NCBI GenBank assembly: GCA_018266955.1 | Contig: JAFDZI010000022.1 | Location: forward strand, 1-64,000 | Length of the DNA: 64,000 nt | Origin: Bacteroidota bacterium | GTDB taxonomy: Bacteria > Bacteroidota > Bacteroidia > Flavobacteriales > Weeksellaceae | Direction: 5' to 3' | Part shown: positions 37,738 to 48,290 of the stretch, piece by piece | Numbering within the stretch: position 1 is the first letter of the stretch | How the letters are laid out: each line of letters begins with the position of its first letter | Notes under the pieces: model-generated | Seen by the model: the letters and a program-made list of their open reading frames with translations, nothing else | Told to the model about the DNA's origin: nothing | Database searches by the model: none | Program-made: the position numbers and the translations under genes

Positions 37738-39204
37738 TTATTTTTTCTTTTTAGTTACTTTTTTGGTAGCTTTTTTAGCAGGAGCTGCTTTTTTAGCTTC
37801 AATATCATGCTTAGGAATTGCATTCCATTTAGCATCATCTTCAATAGCAGTTACGATAACTTTTCTGTCTGCCATTCTTTCAGCATCAGAAGCTTTTTCT
37901 GACACAGTTGCCAATTGCTCACCAACACCAACAGATTTCAATTGAGAACCGTTTACACCTCTAGCCTCAAGACCAGCAACTACAGCAGCAGCTCTTTCTC
38001 TTGACAATCTCAAGTTATAGACATCGCTACCTTTTTTATCCGTAGCCCCTGTGATAAGGTAGTTACCTCCGTCAGTTTTAAGGATTTTAGCAGCAGCATC
38101 TAATTTAGTTTCAGATTCTGGTCTTAGTGTTGCTTTGTTGAAGTTGAAATAAATATTTTTCAAAGCTTCAGTAGTTTCAGTAGCAGTTACTGTTTTAGGT
38201 TTTGGACAACCGTTGTATTCAGGAAGACCTGGTACAGTAGGACAAGCATCATCTTTATCCAAGATTCCGTCACCATCAGTATCTGGCCAAGGGCAACCTT
38301 GGTTTTCTACTGGACCTGCTACAGTAGGACAAGCATCGTCTTTATCCAATACTCCGTCACCGTCTGTATCTGGCCAAGGACAACCTTTGTTTTCAACTGG
38401 ACCGGCAACTTCTGGACAAGCATCATCCAAATCACGGATTCCATCACCATCAGTATCAGGACATCCTTTGAATTCTTTTAATCCTGGAGTATCTGGACAT
38501 TCGTCGTCTTTATCTAAGATTCCGTCATGGTCTCTGTCTCTTTGTCCAAATCTGAACATTAGAGATGCAGAACCTTGCCAGAAGTTAGCAACATCAGATT
38601 TATCACCTGGAGTGTTCACATAATCACCTTGTAAGTTTAAACCGAAGTTTTTAGTAAACCAGAAGTTAGATCCAATACCACCTGCAGCAGCGAAGAAATT
38701 CTCTCTTCCAGTGAAATCTGTACCATTAGAAGTTGCGTAATAAACTCCGTTGATATCTGTAGTTGGGAAAGACAAACCAGTTTGATCGTGTCTTAGATAG
38801 TTAGCACCCAATCTGATGTATGGATCGAACCAAGACTCCTCATTCCAGAAACCATTGATTTTAAATTGTAAACCAAGACCTGTCATCAACATGAATTCTT
38901 TACCCATGCCGAATCTCTTGTTATCTACATTACCAACAGTTGTTTGCCAGTCCAATACTAAGTATTTGTTCAAGTTTCTAGCAACTGTTAGTTTTGATAA
39001 TGGAGGTGTAATGGTGTAGTTATTGGTATGGAACACTTGCTTGAAGTTAGTCAAAGTTCCTCCAAAATCATTTCCCTTTACAGCAACATGATTCACCCCA
39101 TGCATACCAACCCCGATTAACCAAGGATTATTGGTTGTTTGAGCGAAAACAGAAGAGGCAATTGTAAGTGCCAATGCTGAAATTCCTAATTTTAGATTTT
39201 TCAT
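37738..39204 (-). CDS. OmpA-family outer membrane protein with thrombospondin type 3 repeats
   Basis: 488 residues: a signal peptide (to VFAQ, residue 22), an N-terminal 8-strand barrel to about residue 225, then four Asp-rich thrombospondin type-3 units (DTDGDGVLDKDDACP pattern, Ca-binding), an OmpA peptidoglycan-binding domain (YFNFNKATLRPES; LRLSRERAAAVV) and a Lys/Ala-rich tail ending KKVTKKKK. It links the outer membrane to the wall and is probably abundant. The repeats are about 29-31 residues each and similar at DNA level. Confidence 0.93.
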   Translation of the reverse strand: MKNLKLGISALALTIASSVFAQTTNNPWLIGVGMHGVNHVAVKGNDFGGTLTNFKQVFHTNNYTITPPLSKLTVARNLNKYLVLDWQTTVGNVDNKRFGMGKEFMLMTGLGLQFKINGFWNEESWFDPYIRLGANYLRHDQTGLSFPTTDINGVYYATSNGTDFTGRENFFAAAGGIGSNFWFTKNFGLNLQGDYVNTPGDKSDVANFWQGSASLMFRFGQRDRDHDGILDKDDECPDTPGLKEFKGCPDTDGDGIRDLDDACPEVAGPVENKGCPWPDTDGDGVLDKDDACPTVAGPVENQGCPWPDTDGDGILDKDDACPTVPGLPEYNGCPKPKTVTATETTEALKNIYFNFNKATLRPESETKLDAAAKILKTDGGNYLITGATDKKGSDVYNLRLSRERAAAVVAGLEARGVNGSQLKSVGVGEQLATVSEKASDAERMADRKVIVTAIEDDAKWNAIPKHDIEAKKAAPAKKATKKVTKKKK

Positions 39205-39233
39205 AGAATTAAATGATTAGATAATTATTAATG

Positions 39234-39265
39234 CAAAATAAATATAATTTTTCTTTATGCGCAAA
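39234..39265 (-). promoter_or_regulatory. Promoter of ompA-like gene
   Basis: Minus strand TTTG (39262-39265), 20-base spacer, then TTATTTTG (39234-39241), one mismatch from TAnnTTTG. Spacing is ideal. Confidence 0.6.
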
Positions 39266-39282
39266 GTTTTATTAAGATTTTT

Positions 39283-39741
39283 TTAACTTTTCTTCATCAA
39301 TCTATTAAGATTTCTTTTATTCTCTCTATCCTTAATAGCTTCTCGTTTGTCAAAAAGTTTTTTCCCTCTAGCCAATGCTATGCGTATTTTCGCTTTCCCT
39401 TTGTCATTGATATACAACTTTAAAGGAACAATCGTATTCCCGGCATCTTTTAACTTTTTTTGGAATTTTTGAAGTTCGCGTTTGTGCAATAGCAATTTTC
39501 GTTCCCTTTTTATTTTATGATTATAAAAAGTACCCAATTTATATTCATCTATCATCATATTAATGATGTATAATTCATCATCTATAAATTGGCAAAAACT
39601 CTCAGTAATAGAAGCTTTGGAAGACCTCAACGATTTTATTTCTGTCCCGGTAAGCACCATTCCTGCTTCTATTTCCTCAAGAATTTCGTATTCAAAGCGC
39701 GCTCTTTTATTAAGGATATTGATTGACTTTTCTATTTTCAT
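39283..39741 (-). CDS. smpB: SsrA-binding protein SmpB
   Basis: 152 residues from the ATG at 39741; the frame extends 26 codons upstream, but MKIEKSINILNKRARFEYEI is the natural start. SmpB core: GMVLTGTEIKSLR, then YINDKGKAKIRIALARGKKLFDKREAIKDRE and a basic tail. It brings tmRNA to stalled ribosomes. The tmRNA gene itself is not in this window. Confidence 0.95.
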   Translation of the reverse strand: MKIEKSINILNKRARFEYEILEEIEAGMVLTGTEIKSLRSSKASITESFCQFIDDELYIINMMIDEYKLGTFYNHKIKRERKLLLHKRELQKFQKKLKDAGNTIVPLKLYINDKGKAKIRIALARGKKLFDKREAIKDRENKRNLNRLMKKS

Positions 39742-39789
39742 TATCAAAAAGTTGGGTTTATTATGGTAATTCTTCCAGTCATTTGTTAA

Positions 39790-41487
<1,698 letters not shown>

Positions 41488-41507
41488 TAAAAATTCAAAA
41501 TAACTCG

Positions 41508-41540
41508 AATAATCGCTTCACAAATCGTGAGGCGATTATT
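41508..41540 (+). terminator. Terminator of ABC-F gene
   Basis: Fourteen-base stem (AATAATCGCTTCAC with GTGAGGCGATTATT, one G-U pair), 5-base loop, followed by T-rich sequence. Confidence 0.85.
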
Positions 41541-41809
41541 TGTTTTATGTTGAACTTATTTAAAGTAAACATAATGAATAAGCCACGCGCAATCCTTAGG
41601 ATTGCAGTAAAAACACCAAAATTAAACACCAGAGATCGCGTTCCAATGGAACACAGATTAATTTTGGACATTAGTTCTACACAGATAAAACTCCAAAATA
41701 ATTTGCAATAAAGCGAATTTTAAATTTTAATTTACTTTAAAGTTCGTTAAAACGAAGTACTATTCGTAAATTATGAAAAAAAATCTATTATAGTTAAATA
41801 ATAATAAAC

Positions 41810-41817
41810 TACTTTTG
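41810..41817 (+). promoter_or_regulatory. -7 promoter element of lipoprotein gene
   Basis: TACTTTTG, exact TAnnTTTG, 45 bases before the start. Confidence 0.5.
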
Positions 41818-41862
41818 TCCATTAAAAAAAACAAATATAAACTGAAAAATATATACTAAAAC

Positions 41863-42348
41863 ATGAAAAAATTTATCATCTGCCTCTTAGGTATTACTGC
41901 GTTGTATAGTATGCAATCTTGTGGCTCAACCGACTCTGTCGCCAAAACTATTACTGTGAAATCGGGAGAACTACCTGCCGACATTAACAACCCTGATTAC
42001 ACATTGATTGGTACATTGAAAGAAAGAAATAGTTATGACAAGTACCTAATAAAAGGTTTTGAACAATATAATGGAAAATATGTGTTAGCAACAGAGAACG
42101 AAATAAAAAATAAATATACAGACATAGACAAATACCGATACCAGATGGATTATGAAAGAGAATCTGGAGAAGTTTTTACAGCTAGCAAAAACCAACCCTT
42201 ATCTGGTCGTCCTTATCAATCGGTGCCTGGCAAACGATTTTATATTTTAGATAGAAAAACGAACAAAAAATATATACGAAAAACTTGGTCTAGTTTTTAT
42301 GCGAAAGAAATTCAAGCATACATTAAAGCAATAGAGGCCAATAATTAA
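41863..42348 (+). CDS. Putative lipoprotein of unknown function
   Basis: 161 residues. A lipoprotein signal peptide ends at MQSCGS (lipobox Cys at residue 20). The mature part is charged and soluble with a basic, aromatic C-terminal half (RFYILDRKTNKKYIRKTWSSF). No family recognised. Flanked by its own -7 element and a bidirectional terminator. Confidence 0.8.
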   Translation: MKKFIICLLGITALYSMQSCGSTDSVAKTITVKSGELPADINNPDYTLIGTLKERNSYDKYLIKGFEQYNGKYVLATENEIKNKYTDIDKYRYQMDYERESGEVFTASKNQPLSGRPYQSVPGKRFYILDRKTNKKYIRKTWSSFYAKEIQAYIKAIEANN

Positions 42349-42351
42349 ACT

Positions 42352-42390
42352 AAAAAAGCTGTTCTGTATTACTACAAAACAGCTTTTTTT
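42352..42390. terminator. Bidirectional terminator
   Basis: AAAAAAGCTGTT / AACAGCTTTTTT stem between two convergent lipoprotein genes. Confidence 0.85.
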
Positions 42391-42417
42391 AAATAGCACT
42401 TTTATTAACTATTAAAA

Positions 42418-42855
42418 TTACTCCCTCAGCTGCAAATTAACACTTTCTTGCAAGTTTTTCTTTTGCTGGTAAACCGATGCACAAACTTGCGAGGAGAAAT
42501 GATACATCCCCTTAGGAACAACTACGCCTCTTGTTTGCCCAACTCCTATTGGTATTTCTTTTACCAATCCATTTCCACTAATGGTAAACACCATATTACA
42601 AGATGAAAGATTTTCTACAGACACCGCTACTTTGGACGCATTTGGGCTTTCATCCAACATTACCTCCAATAATTCCTTTGTATTTTGCTTGTACTGGGCA
42701 TTCAATTGTCGAAATTTCTGCTCTACCGAAGGTGAAGTTTGTCCCTTTTTAAGAGAAACCCCAGAATAGCCTCCAGGATAAGATATAGGATACTCCATAC
42801 TCGAGCACGATAAGAAAAGAAGCGAGACCAGCGTAATAATTCCTGTTTTTTTCAT
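42418..42855 (-). CDS. Putative lipoprotein of unknown function
   Basis: 145 residues from the ATG at 42855 (an adjacent ATG at 42858 is also possible); the longer open frame adds residues before the signal peptide and is rejected. MKKTGIITLVSLLFLSCSS is a clear lipoprotein signal. The mature part carries a beta-type segment (VAVSVENLSSCNMVFTISGNG; IPIGVGQTRGVVVPKG). No family recognised. Confidence 0.8.
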   Translation of the reverse strand: MKKTGIITLVSLLFLSCSSMEYPISYPGGYSGVSLKKGQTSPSVEQKFRQLNAQYKQNTKELLEVMLDESPNASKVAVSVENLSSCNMVFTISGNGLVKEIPIGVGQTRGVVVPKGMYHFSSQVCASVYQQKKNLQESVNLQLRE

Positions 42856-42872
42856 CATTAAATCTTTAAATA

Positions 42873-42880
42873 CAAATATA
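42873..42880 (-). promoter_or_regulatory. -7 promoter element of lipoprotein gene
   Basis: TATATTTG on the minus strand, exact TAnnTTTG, 17 bases before the start. Confidence 0.55.
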
Positions 42881-42976
42881 GAAAACATGTAGTAAAGATG
42901 AAATTCCAACACAATTCAATTGACTCATTTTCCTTTATTATTAAATTTAAAAGCTAAAAAATCCAATAATTTTCTT

Positions 42977-42984
42977 TAAATTTG
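42977..42984 (+). promoter_or_regulatory. -7 promoter element of recJ, possibly leaderless
   Basis: TAAATTTG, exact TAnnTTTG, ending only 6 bases before the recJ ATG. Transcription from it would begin at or within a base or two of the start codon. Confidence 0.5.
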
Positions 42985-42990
42985 TTGGCT

Positions 42991-44706
42991 ATGAGTTTAA
43001 AATGGATTTACAAACCCGAGCCCGACGAAGAAATTGTTGATCGACTAAGTTCATCGCTTGGATTTGGCACTTTCGAATCCAAATTACTGGTCTTAAGAGC
43101 AATCGACAATTACCAAAAAGCCAGAGAATTTTTCAAACCAAAACTTGAAGACATCCATAACCCTTTCTTAATGGCCGATATGCAAAAGGCCGTAGAGAGA
43201 GTGGCCACTGCCATAGAAAATGGTGAAAAAATATTGGTCTATGGCGATTATGATGTAGATGGAACAACGGCTGTTGCCCTAATGTATCTTTATCTTTCTA
43301 AAATAGTTGAGAAAAAGTTTTTGGATTTTTATATTCCTGACAGAAATGGCGAAGGTTATGGCGTTTCTACCGAGGGTATCGATTTTGCTAAAACCAATGG
43401 TTTCTCTCTTATCATTGCTTTGGATTGCGGAATAAAAGCCATAGACAAAGTAGAATATGCAAATTCTTTAGGAATCGATTTTATAATTTGCGATCACCAT
43501 CTTCCGGGTGAGGAAATCCCTAGCGCCACCGCTGTTTTGGATCCTAAAAGAAAAGATTGCCGTTATCCCTTCAAGGAACTTTCCGGTTGTGGTGTTGGTT
43601 TCAAACTTTGCCAAGGTCTAAACACCTTATACAAAATACCGGAAAATGAGTTGTTCGACCTCACCGATCTTTTGGCTATTTCCATTGCCGCGGATATAGT
43701 ATCAATGACTGGAGAAAACAGGGCTTTTGCCAAAATGGGACTTAAAGTTTTAAGAAAAACTCCCAAACTAGGTCTAAGATTACTTATCCCGAAAGAAAAA
43801 TTATCCACTTTTGAAATTTCCAATATCGTTTTCGAAATAGCACCCAAAATAAACGCTGCTGGTAGGATTTCGCACGGTAAAGCTGCTGTAGAACTTATGG
43901 TGTCGGACAATTTGAAACATGCAACACAAATTGTGGAAGACATCATGAAACTGAATGATGACCGTCGGGAATTGGACATGAGCTCTACACAAGAAGCACT
44001 TAACCAAATTATAGAAACCCAGCAAACCAAAAACTATACAACAGTTGTGTATAGCCCGAATTGGAATAAAGGGGTTATTGGAATCGTTGCTTCCAGACTT
44101 ACAGAAACCTACTACAAACCCACTTTGGTATTTACCGAAGGAAACAATGGAGAAATGGTGGCTTCGGCAAGGTCTATTTCGGATTTTGATTTGCATGATG
44201 CATTGGAAGACTGCTCGGAATTTTTCTTAAAATTTGGCGGTCACCCTGCTGCTGCTGGCCTGTCTATGGAGAAAAATAACTTTGAAGCTTTTAAAATAAA
44301 ATTTGAACAAGTAGTCGCAAAAAAAATTCAAGAACACCAGAAATTACCCACCATCACAATTGATTCGGTAATTGAAATAGACATGTTGAATAAAGACTTT
44401 TTCAGTTTTCATAAGAAACTAGCTCCTTTTGGCCCACACAATATGAAGCCTATTTTGGTACTCAAAAGTCAAACGGTCTTTGGCCCGGTGAAACAAATGG
44501 GCAAAGATGGCAATCATATAAAATTTTATATTCAAAATCCCAACAACAAAAGAAATATAGAATGTGTTGGTTTTAAACTGGGACATCATTTAGAAAGCTT
44601 CGAAAACCAGCTATTTGATATCGCATTTACCATTGAAGAAAACCATTGGAAAGGCAATATAACCTATTACCTGAATGTAAAAGATATTATCTTCCACACA
44701 GCATAA
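42991..44706 (+). CDS. recJ: Single-stranded-DNA exonuclease RecJ
   Basis: 571 residues from the ATG at 42991 (a TTG three codons earlier is open but overlaps the -7 element). DHH phosphoesterase motifs: YGDYDVDGTTA, LDCGIKA, CDHHLPGEE and the DHHA1 block FGGHPAAAGLSM; a C-terminal OB-like part follows. It degrades single-stranded DNA 5'-3' in recombination and mismatch repair. Followed 3 bases later by nadD. Confidence 0.95.
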   Translation: MSLKWIYKPEPDEEIVDRLSSSLGFGTFESKLLVLRAIDNYQKAREFFKPKLEDIHNPFLMADMQKAVERVATAIENGEKILVYGDYDVDGTTAVALMYLYLSKIVEKKFLDFYIPDRNGEGYGVSTEGIDFAKTNGFSLIIALDCGIKAIDKVEYANSLGIDFIICDHHLPGEEIPSATAVLDPKRKDCRYPFKELSGCGVGFKLCQGLNTLYKIPENELFDLTDLLAISIAADIVSMTGENRAFAKMGLKVLRKTPKLGLRLLIPKEKLSTFEISNIVFEIAPKINAAGRISHGKAAVELMVSDNLKHATQIVEDIMKLNDDRRELDMSSTQEALNQIIETQQTKNYTTVVYSPNWNKGVIGIVASRLTETYYKPTLVFTEGNNGEMVASARSISDFDLHDALEDCSEFFLKFGGHPAAAGLSMEKNNFEAFKIKFEQVVAKKIQEHQKLPTITIDSVIEIDMLNKDFFSFHKKLAPFGPHNMKPILVLKSQTVFGPVKQMGKDGNHIKFYIQNPNNKRNIECVGFKLGHHLESFENQLFDIAFTIEENHWKGNITYYLNVKDIIFHTA

Positions 44707-44709
44707 GCC

Positions 44710-45294
44710 ATGAAAAAAGTAGGTTTATTTTTTGGTTCTTTCAACCCGATACACATTGGGCACCTCATCATTGCTAATTATATTATAGAAAATTCGGACA
44801 TGGAGGAATTGTGGTTTGTGGTTTCGCCACAGAACCCTTTTAAGGATAAAAAAAGTTTATTAAAAGACCATAACCGACTGGAAATGGTGAATCTTGCCAT
44901 TAATAATTACCCTAAAATGAGGGCTTCTGATATTGAATTTTCTTTACCCAAGCCCAGTTATACCATTGATACACTTACTTATTTACACGAGAAATACCCC
45001 AATCATACATTTGCTTTAATCATGGGCGAAGACAATTTGAAAGGTTTAAAAAAATGGAAAAATACTGATTTACTGGTTAACAATCACCAAATTATCGTCT
45101 ATCCTAGAATCCAAAATAACGAAGAGAAGGAGATTGAAAACTTCACACATGGCAACATTCAAATGATACAAGCACCCATCATAGAGCTCTCTGCAACCGA
45201 AATCCGAAACATGATAAAAAGCGGAAAAAATACCAGGCCAATGTTGCCACCAGAAGTTTTTGACTATCTAGACCGGTCAAATTTCTATCGTTAA
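44710..45294 (+). CDS. nadD: Nicotinate-nucleotide adenylyltransferase
   Basis: 194 residues. Nucleotidyltransferase motifs GLFFGSFNPIHIGHL at the start and LSATEIRNMIKSGKN near the end. It adenylates nicotinate mononucleotide in NAD synthesis. Three-base gap after recJ and 19 bases before the next gene: one operon. Confidence 0.95.
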   Translation: MKKVGLFFGSFNPIHIGHLIIANYIIENSDMEELWFVVSPQNPFKDKKSLLKDHNRLEMVNLAINNYPKMRASDIEFSLPKPSYTIDTLTYLHEKYPNHTFALIMGEDNLKGLKKWKNTDLLVNNHQIIVYPRIQNNEEKEIENFTHGNIQMIQAPIIELSATEIRNMIKSGKNTRPMLPPEVFDYLDRSNFYR

Positions 45295-45313
45295 AATCAA
45301 TCTACTTGTACTC

Positions 45314-45652
45314 ATGAATTTTATCCATCGTTTTTTTGCTAAATATTCCGACGAAAAAATCATCCATTGGTTTAGAAAAATATGCATTGCAGAAGCCATA
45401 TCATGGTTCTTCTTATTTTCAGCTATGATATGGATTCGCATGGACAGGGAAAGCCTAGCCCCTACTTTATACATCATTTTGATTGGCAATTTACATGGTT
45501 TATTTTTTAGTTTATATCTATTGATTCTCTTTCCTATTCGAAAAATTTTTGCTTGGGATGATGAAGATACTGTATTTGCAATTATATCTGCATTTTTTCC
45601 TTTTGCCACCATTTGGGTGGACAAAAAATTAAGCCGTTTTGATAGAGAGTAA
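45314..45652 (+). CDS. DUF3817-family small membrane protein
   Basis: 112 residues with three hydrophobic helices (AEAISWFFLFSAMIWI; LYIILIGNLHGLFFSLYLLIL; TVFAIISAFFPFATIWVDKKL). The HG within the second helix and the FPFxTxWVDKKL end are typical of the DUF3817 family, whose role is unknown. Third gene of the recJ-nadD operon. Confidence 0.8.
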   Translation: MNFIHRFFAKYSDEKIIHWFRKICIAEAISWFFLFSAMIWIRMDRESLAPTLYIILIGNLHGLFFSLYLLILFPIRKIFAWDDEDTVFAIISAFFPFATIWVDKKLSRFDRE

Positions 45653-45853
45653 ATTTAACTATGTATTACCCTCCAAAAGCCAGCATTCATGGCTACTTAC
45701 ATTCACTTCCGAGATTTAATTACATTTTTTTTGGTTAAAACTCTTCTTAAAATATTAAATCTCAACTGTTTATATCCCATAAAAACAAGTCATTTCCTTT
45801 ATTTTATTAACAAGTAAAGCATTACGATTGATATAAAATCATCATTTAAAAAA

Positions 45854-45884
45854 TTTGTTATTTCAAATTTACCCTATAATTTTG
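45854..45884 (+). promoter_or_regulatory. Strong Bacteroidetes-type promoter without a known gene
   Basis: TTTG (45854-45857), a 19-base spacer, then TAATTTTG (45877-45884) followed by C. Both boxes and spacing match the primary-sigma consensus. Confidence 0.7.
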
Positions 45885-45907
45885 CAAAAACAAAAACACG
45901 AAAAAAG

Positions 45908-45997
45908 ATGAAAAATAATGCTTTCGCAAATATTGCGAAAAATAATTTCGAATACTATAACTATTGGCAGGAATATTCTCAAATCCTTGCTATTTAA
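45908..45997 (+). CDS. Possible 29-residue aromatic-rich leader peptide
   Basis: The ATG lies 23 bases after the -7 element at 45884. The peptide MKNNAFANIAKNNF continues with EYYNYWQEYSQ and ends in ILAI before TAA: four Tyr, one Trp and two Phe in 29 residues, clustered near the end. This is the layout of a transcription-attenuation leader that senses charged tRNA. No aromatic biosynthesis gene follows within the next 320 bases, and no clear terminator hairpin was found, so function is uncertain. An 8-bp inverted repeat (45922-45940) lies within its first third. Confidence 0.4.
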   Translation: MKNNAFANIAKNNFEYYNYWQEYSQILAI

Positions 45998-46318
45998 TTA
46001 TCCAACTTTTTTCATTCATTCCCTCTTTTTTATCCTTTAACAAAGTGAAATTGTCTATTATTAAAAAAATAATAGAGATTGAAGTTGCTTAAGTATTTAT
46101 TCAAATCCATGAAATACAACACTTTTAACCACGAGCAGGATTAAAGGGAAAAGTCAGGAATAGTCTTTTGGATCAGTAATTTATACTATTACAATATACC
46201 CAAATTTGCAAAAACCAATATTTATTATAAAAATGGATCGTTATAAATTGAGCTTCTAATGAGTAAATAATAAACTAATTAAATAGAAATAACAAATAAA
46301 AAAAAAAACATCATCAAC

Positions 46319-47137
46319 ATGAAAAAAAACATCATTCTTTGCTTCATTGCAATTATCAGCTCTACTTTTAGTTTTGCTCAAGTAGGTATCCACACGACCA
46401 CCCCAAAAGCGACTTTAGATGTACAATCCAAACCGAGTGACACCACGATTCCTGATGGTTTTATAGCTCCAAGACTAAAAGGTTATGAATTAAAAGCTAA
46501 AGATGCGCTATACACAAAAACCACCGCATCTGTAGATGGACAAACTGGTACTATGGTGTACATTACGGAAGGCTTAACAAATGAAGCCGATAGAACAGCA
46601 AAGACCATCAATGTAAACGAACCAGGCTATTATTTTTTTAATGGTGAGGTTTGGGTTAAAGTTAAATCTTCATCCGATGAAGTTGCGACGGTATTTCTCG
46701 GTGGTTCCGTTTATTCAAAATTTAACCAACAATCTGGAGGTGCTATTACCAATGAAAGAGTTATCGGAGGGAATACCGGAGTAAGCTATCCCGTAGGTTT
46801 ATTAAATGCTACTTCTAGTAAAGGAGGTATCATGCAACTAAGAGGCAATGGTTATACAGTTTCCAACCCGGAAGATGGTATTTTTGACATAAAATTCAAC
46901 ACTCCTTTTACAGAAATCTATGGTGTTTCTCTAAATATTGTGGATGCCTATTATGGCGGATCTCTTTTGGTTCCTAATGGAAAAAACCCGAATCTTGCAA
47001 TCCCAGGAGATCGTTTGGACACGAGAGATAATACGCAAATTGGGTATATTTCCAATTCTATTATTCGTATAAAAACAGGACAAAGTGGCGGAAACCTTTC
47101 TAATCGATCTTTCACTTTTCTAATAACTGGTAAATAA
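46319..47137 (+). CDS. Secreted protein of unknown function
   Basis: 272 residues. The signal peptide ends at FAQ, followed at once by VGIHTTTPKATLDVQSK, a start common to many secreted flavobacterial proteins that resemble tail-fibre-like chains. The rest is beta-rich (GTMVYITEG; GYYFFNGEVWVKV; SIIRIKTGQSGG). There is no type IX sorting tail: the last residues (SFTFLITGK) suggest a final beta strand. No enzyme motif. Confidence 0.8.
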   Translation: MKKNIILCFIAIISSTFSFAQVGIHTTTPKATLDVQSKPSDTTIPDGFIAPRLKGYELKAKDALYTKTTASVDGQTGTMVYITEGLTNEADRTAKTINVNEPGYYFFNGEVWVKVKSSSDEVATVFLGGSVYSKFNQQSGGAITNERVIGGNTGVSYPVGLLNATSSKGGIMQLRGNGYTVSNPEDGIFDIKFNTPFTEIYGVSLNIVDAYYGGSLLVPNGKNPNLAIPGDRLDTRDNTQIGYISNSIIRIKTGQSGGNLSNRSFTFLITGK

Positions 47138-47144
47138 AAATGTG

Positions 47145-47174
47145 AACCCTGTCCAATATATTTGAGGCAGGGTT
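47145..47174. terminator. Terminator after secreted-protein gene
   Basis: AACCCTG / CAGGGTT stem followed by a long T-run on the plus strand; the convergent acetyltransferase gene ends just beyond. Confidence 0.85.
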
Positions 47175-47197
47175 GTTTTTTTTAATCTTTTTGTCTT

Positions 47198-47485
47198 TTA
47201 CCTTAACAAAATATCATCTACATCGGGCAATCGCATCATTACCGAACGAGCATAGGAACAATGAGGATACACTTTCCAGTGGTTGTTTCTGGCAAAGTTA
47301 ATTCCTTCTATTACCAATTTTTTCCCCATTCCTTGCCCTTCAAATTTAGGATTGACCAATACGAAAGAGATAATTAGTTTTTCATCGTCTGGGAAGATTG
47401 TATAAGTTAATCTTCCGATTTCCTCAGATTCATTGGAAAGTGTAATAAAACCGCCATTTCCACTTCTGTTGTTCTCGAATTTCAT
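47198..47485 (-). CDS. Small GNAT-fold acetyltransferase
   Basis: 95 residues from the ATG at 47485 (MKFENNRSGNGGFITL); the frame is open further upstream into the RDD gene. It is the short GNAT form with a GQGMGKKLV acetyl-CoA loop and the W-KVYPHCSYARSVM block. Substrate unknown. It lies 28 bases after the RDD-family gene on the same strand. Confidence 0.8.
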   Translation of the reverse strand: MKFENNRSGNGGFITLSNESEEIGRLTYTIFPDDEKLIISFVLVNPKFEGQGMGKKLVIEGINFARNNHWKVYPHCSYARSVMMRLPDVDDILLR

Positions 47486-47513
47486 GGGTTCAATTGTTTT
47501 TAAAATTAATTCT

Positions 47514-48269
47514 TTAAGCCACTTCTTTTCCGGTATAGAAATTATAATCTTTGATGATGGTTTCAATAAACTGCTTTTTACTAAGCCCTTTTAAATCGCC
47601 ATTCATCCCCAAAACCGATTGTATTTTAGTCACCAATTTTTCAATAATCTTTTGGTCTTTTTGCTGGCTTGCCTTCAAAAATTGATCTTTGATAATACGC
47701 ATATCATTGTCCGAAAAAGCAATTACTTGCGGGAAAATAGGTACATAATCCTCATTAATATTTTCTAAAATAGTATGAGAAATATTGACTTTATTTTTTA
47801 ATGAAATTACCGTTGTTCCCGTTGCAATATCCCCTAGTCGTTGTCCGTTTTTAGATAAAATCATTGCACAAATTCCCACCATTCCAGAATTGGTATAGAT
47901 ATCCACCAGTCGCATAACCCAACGCAAAAAATAATCAGAAATATGTGCTTGGTAACCATCTATTTTCACTACTCTTATTTTCATTATCTTCTTTCCCAGA
48001 GTTTGTCCGCCAGAGAAAATTTCCCATAACAATGTGTCTATATAGATAGGAAATGTAAACATAAGAAATAAAGCGATGGCCGAAAACCTATCCAACGACT
48101 CGAAATAAGCGTACAAATTAAAATAATGAAATACGGCCAAATACACAAAAATAAGATAAAGCACTTTGACCAATATATCTATGATAAATGCCAAGATTCT
48201 TTCGCCCACACTTGCGGTACTAAAAAAAATATTGACATTTTGTGAAGTTGTAATTGCGATTTGTGACAT
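47514..48269 (-). CDS. RDD-family membrane protein
   Basis: 251 residues. The RDD domain occupies the first 150 residues (ERILAFIIDILVKVLYLIF; LLWEIFSGGQTLGKKIMKIRVV; GQRLGDIATGTTVI) with three to four membrane helices. The last 100 residues are soluble and charged. Divergent from the SpoIIM-like gene, with 21 bases between starts, so a shared control region. RDD proteins have been linked to ion transport, but most have no assigned role. Confidence 0.85.
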   Translation of the reverse strand: MSQIAITTSQNVNIFFSTASVGERILAFIIDILVKVLYLIFVYLAVFHYFNLYAYFESLDRFSAIALFLMFTFPIYIDTLLWEIFSGGQTLGKKIMKIRVVKIDGYQAHISDYFLRWVMRLVDIYTNSGMVGICAMILSKNGQRLGDIATGTTVISLKNKVNISHTILENINEDYVPIFPQVIAFSDNDMRIIKDQFLKASQQKDQKIIEKLVTKIQSVLGMNGDLKGLSKKQFIETIIKDYNFYTGKEVA

Positions 48270-48290
48270 TTTTTATATTTTAGCCAAACG

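Larger units (their letters stand above)
41488..41862. other. Intergenic region with terminator, small palindromes and a -7 element
   Basis: Holds the ABC-F terminator, two short perfect inverted repeats (GCAATCCT/AGGATTGC at 41589-41605 and GTTCCA/TGGAAC at 41640-41652) and, near the end, a -7 element for the lipoprotein gene. No coding frame or RNA gene is supported. Confidence 0.6.
45653..46318. other. Long AT-rich intergenic region with promoter and small ORF
   Basis: 666 bases without a large gene. It holds one very good promoter (45854-45884) with a 29-codon ORF after it, and a small hairpin at 46054-46076 (TCTATTATT / AATAATAGA). The rest is featureless AT-rich sequence up to the secreted-protein gene. 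Confidence 0.6.

Noticed and set aside
41580-41660. Remnant insertion sequence
   Set aside because: Only two short palindromes are visible; no transposase fragment or terminal repeats.
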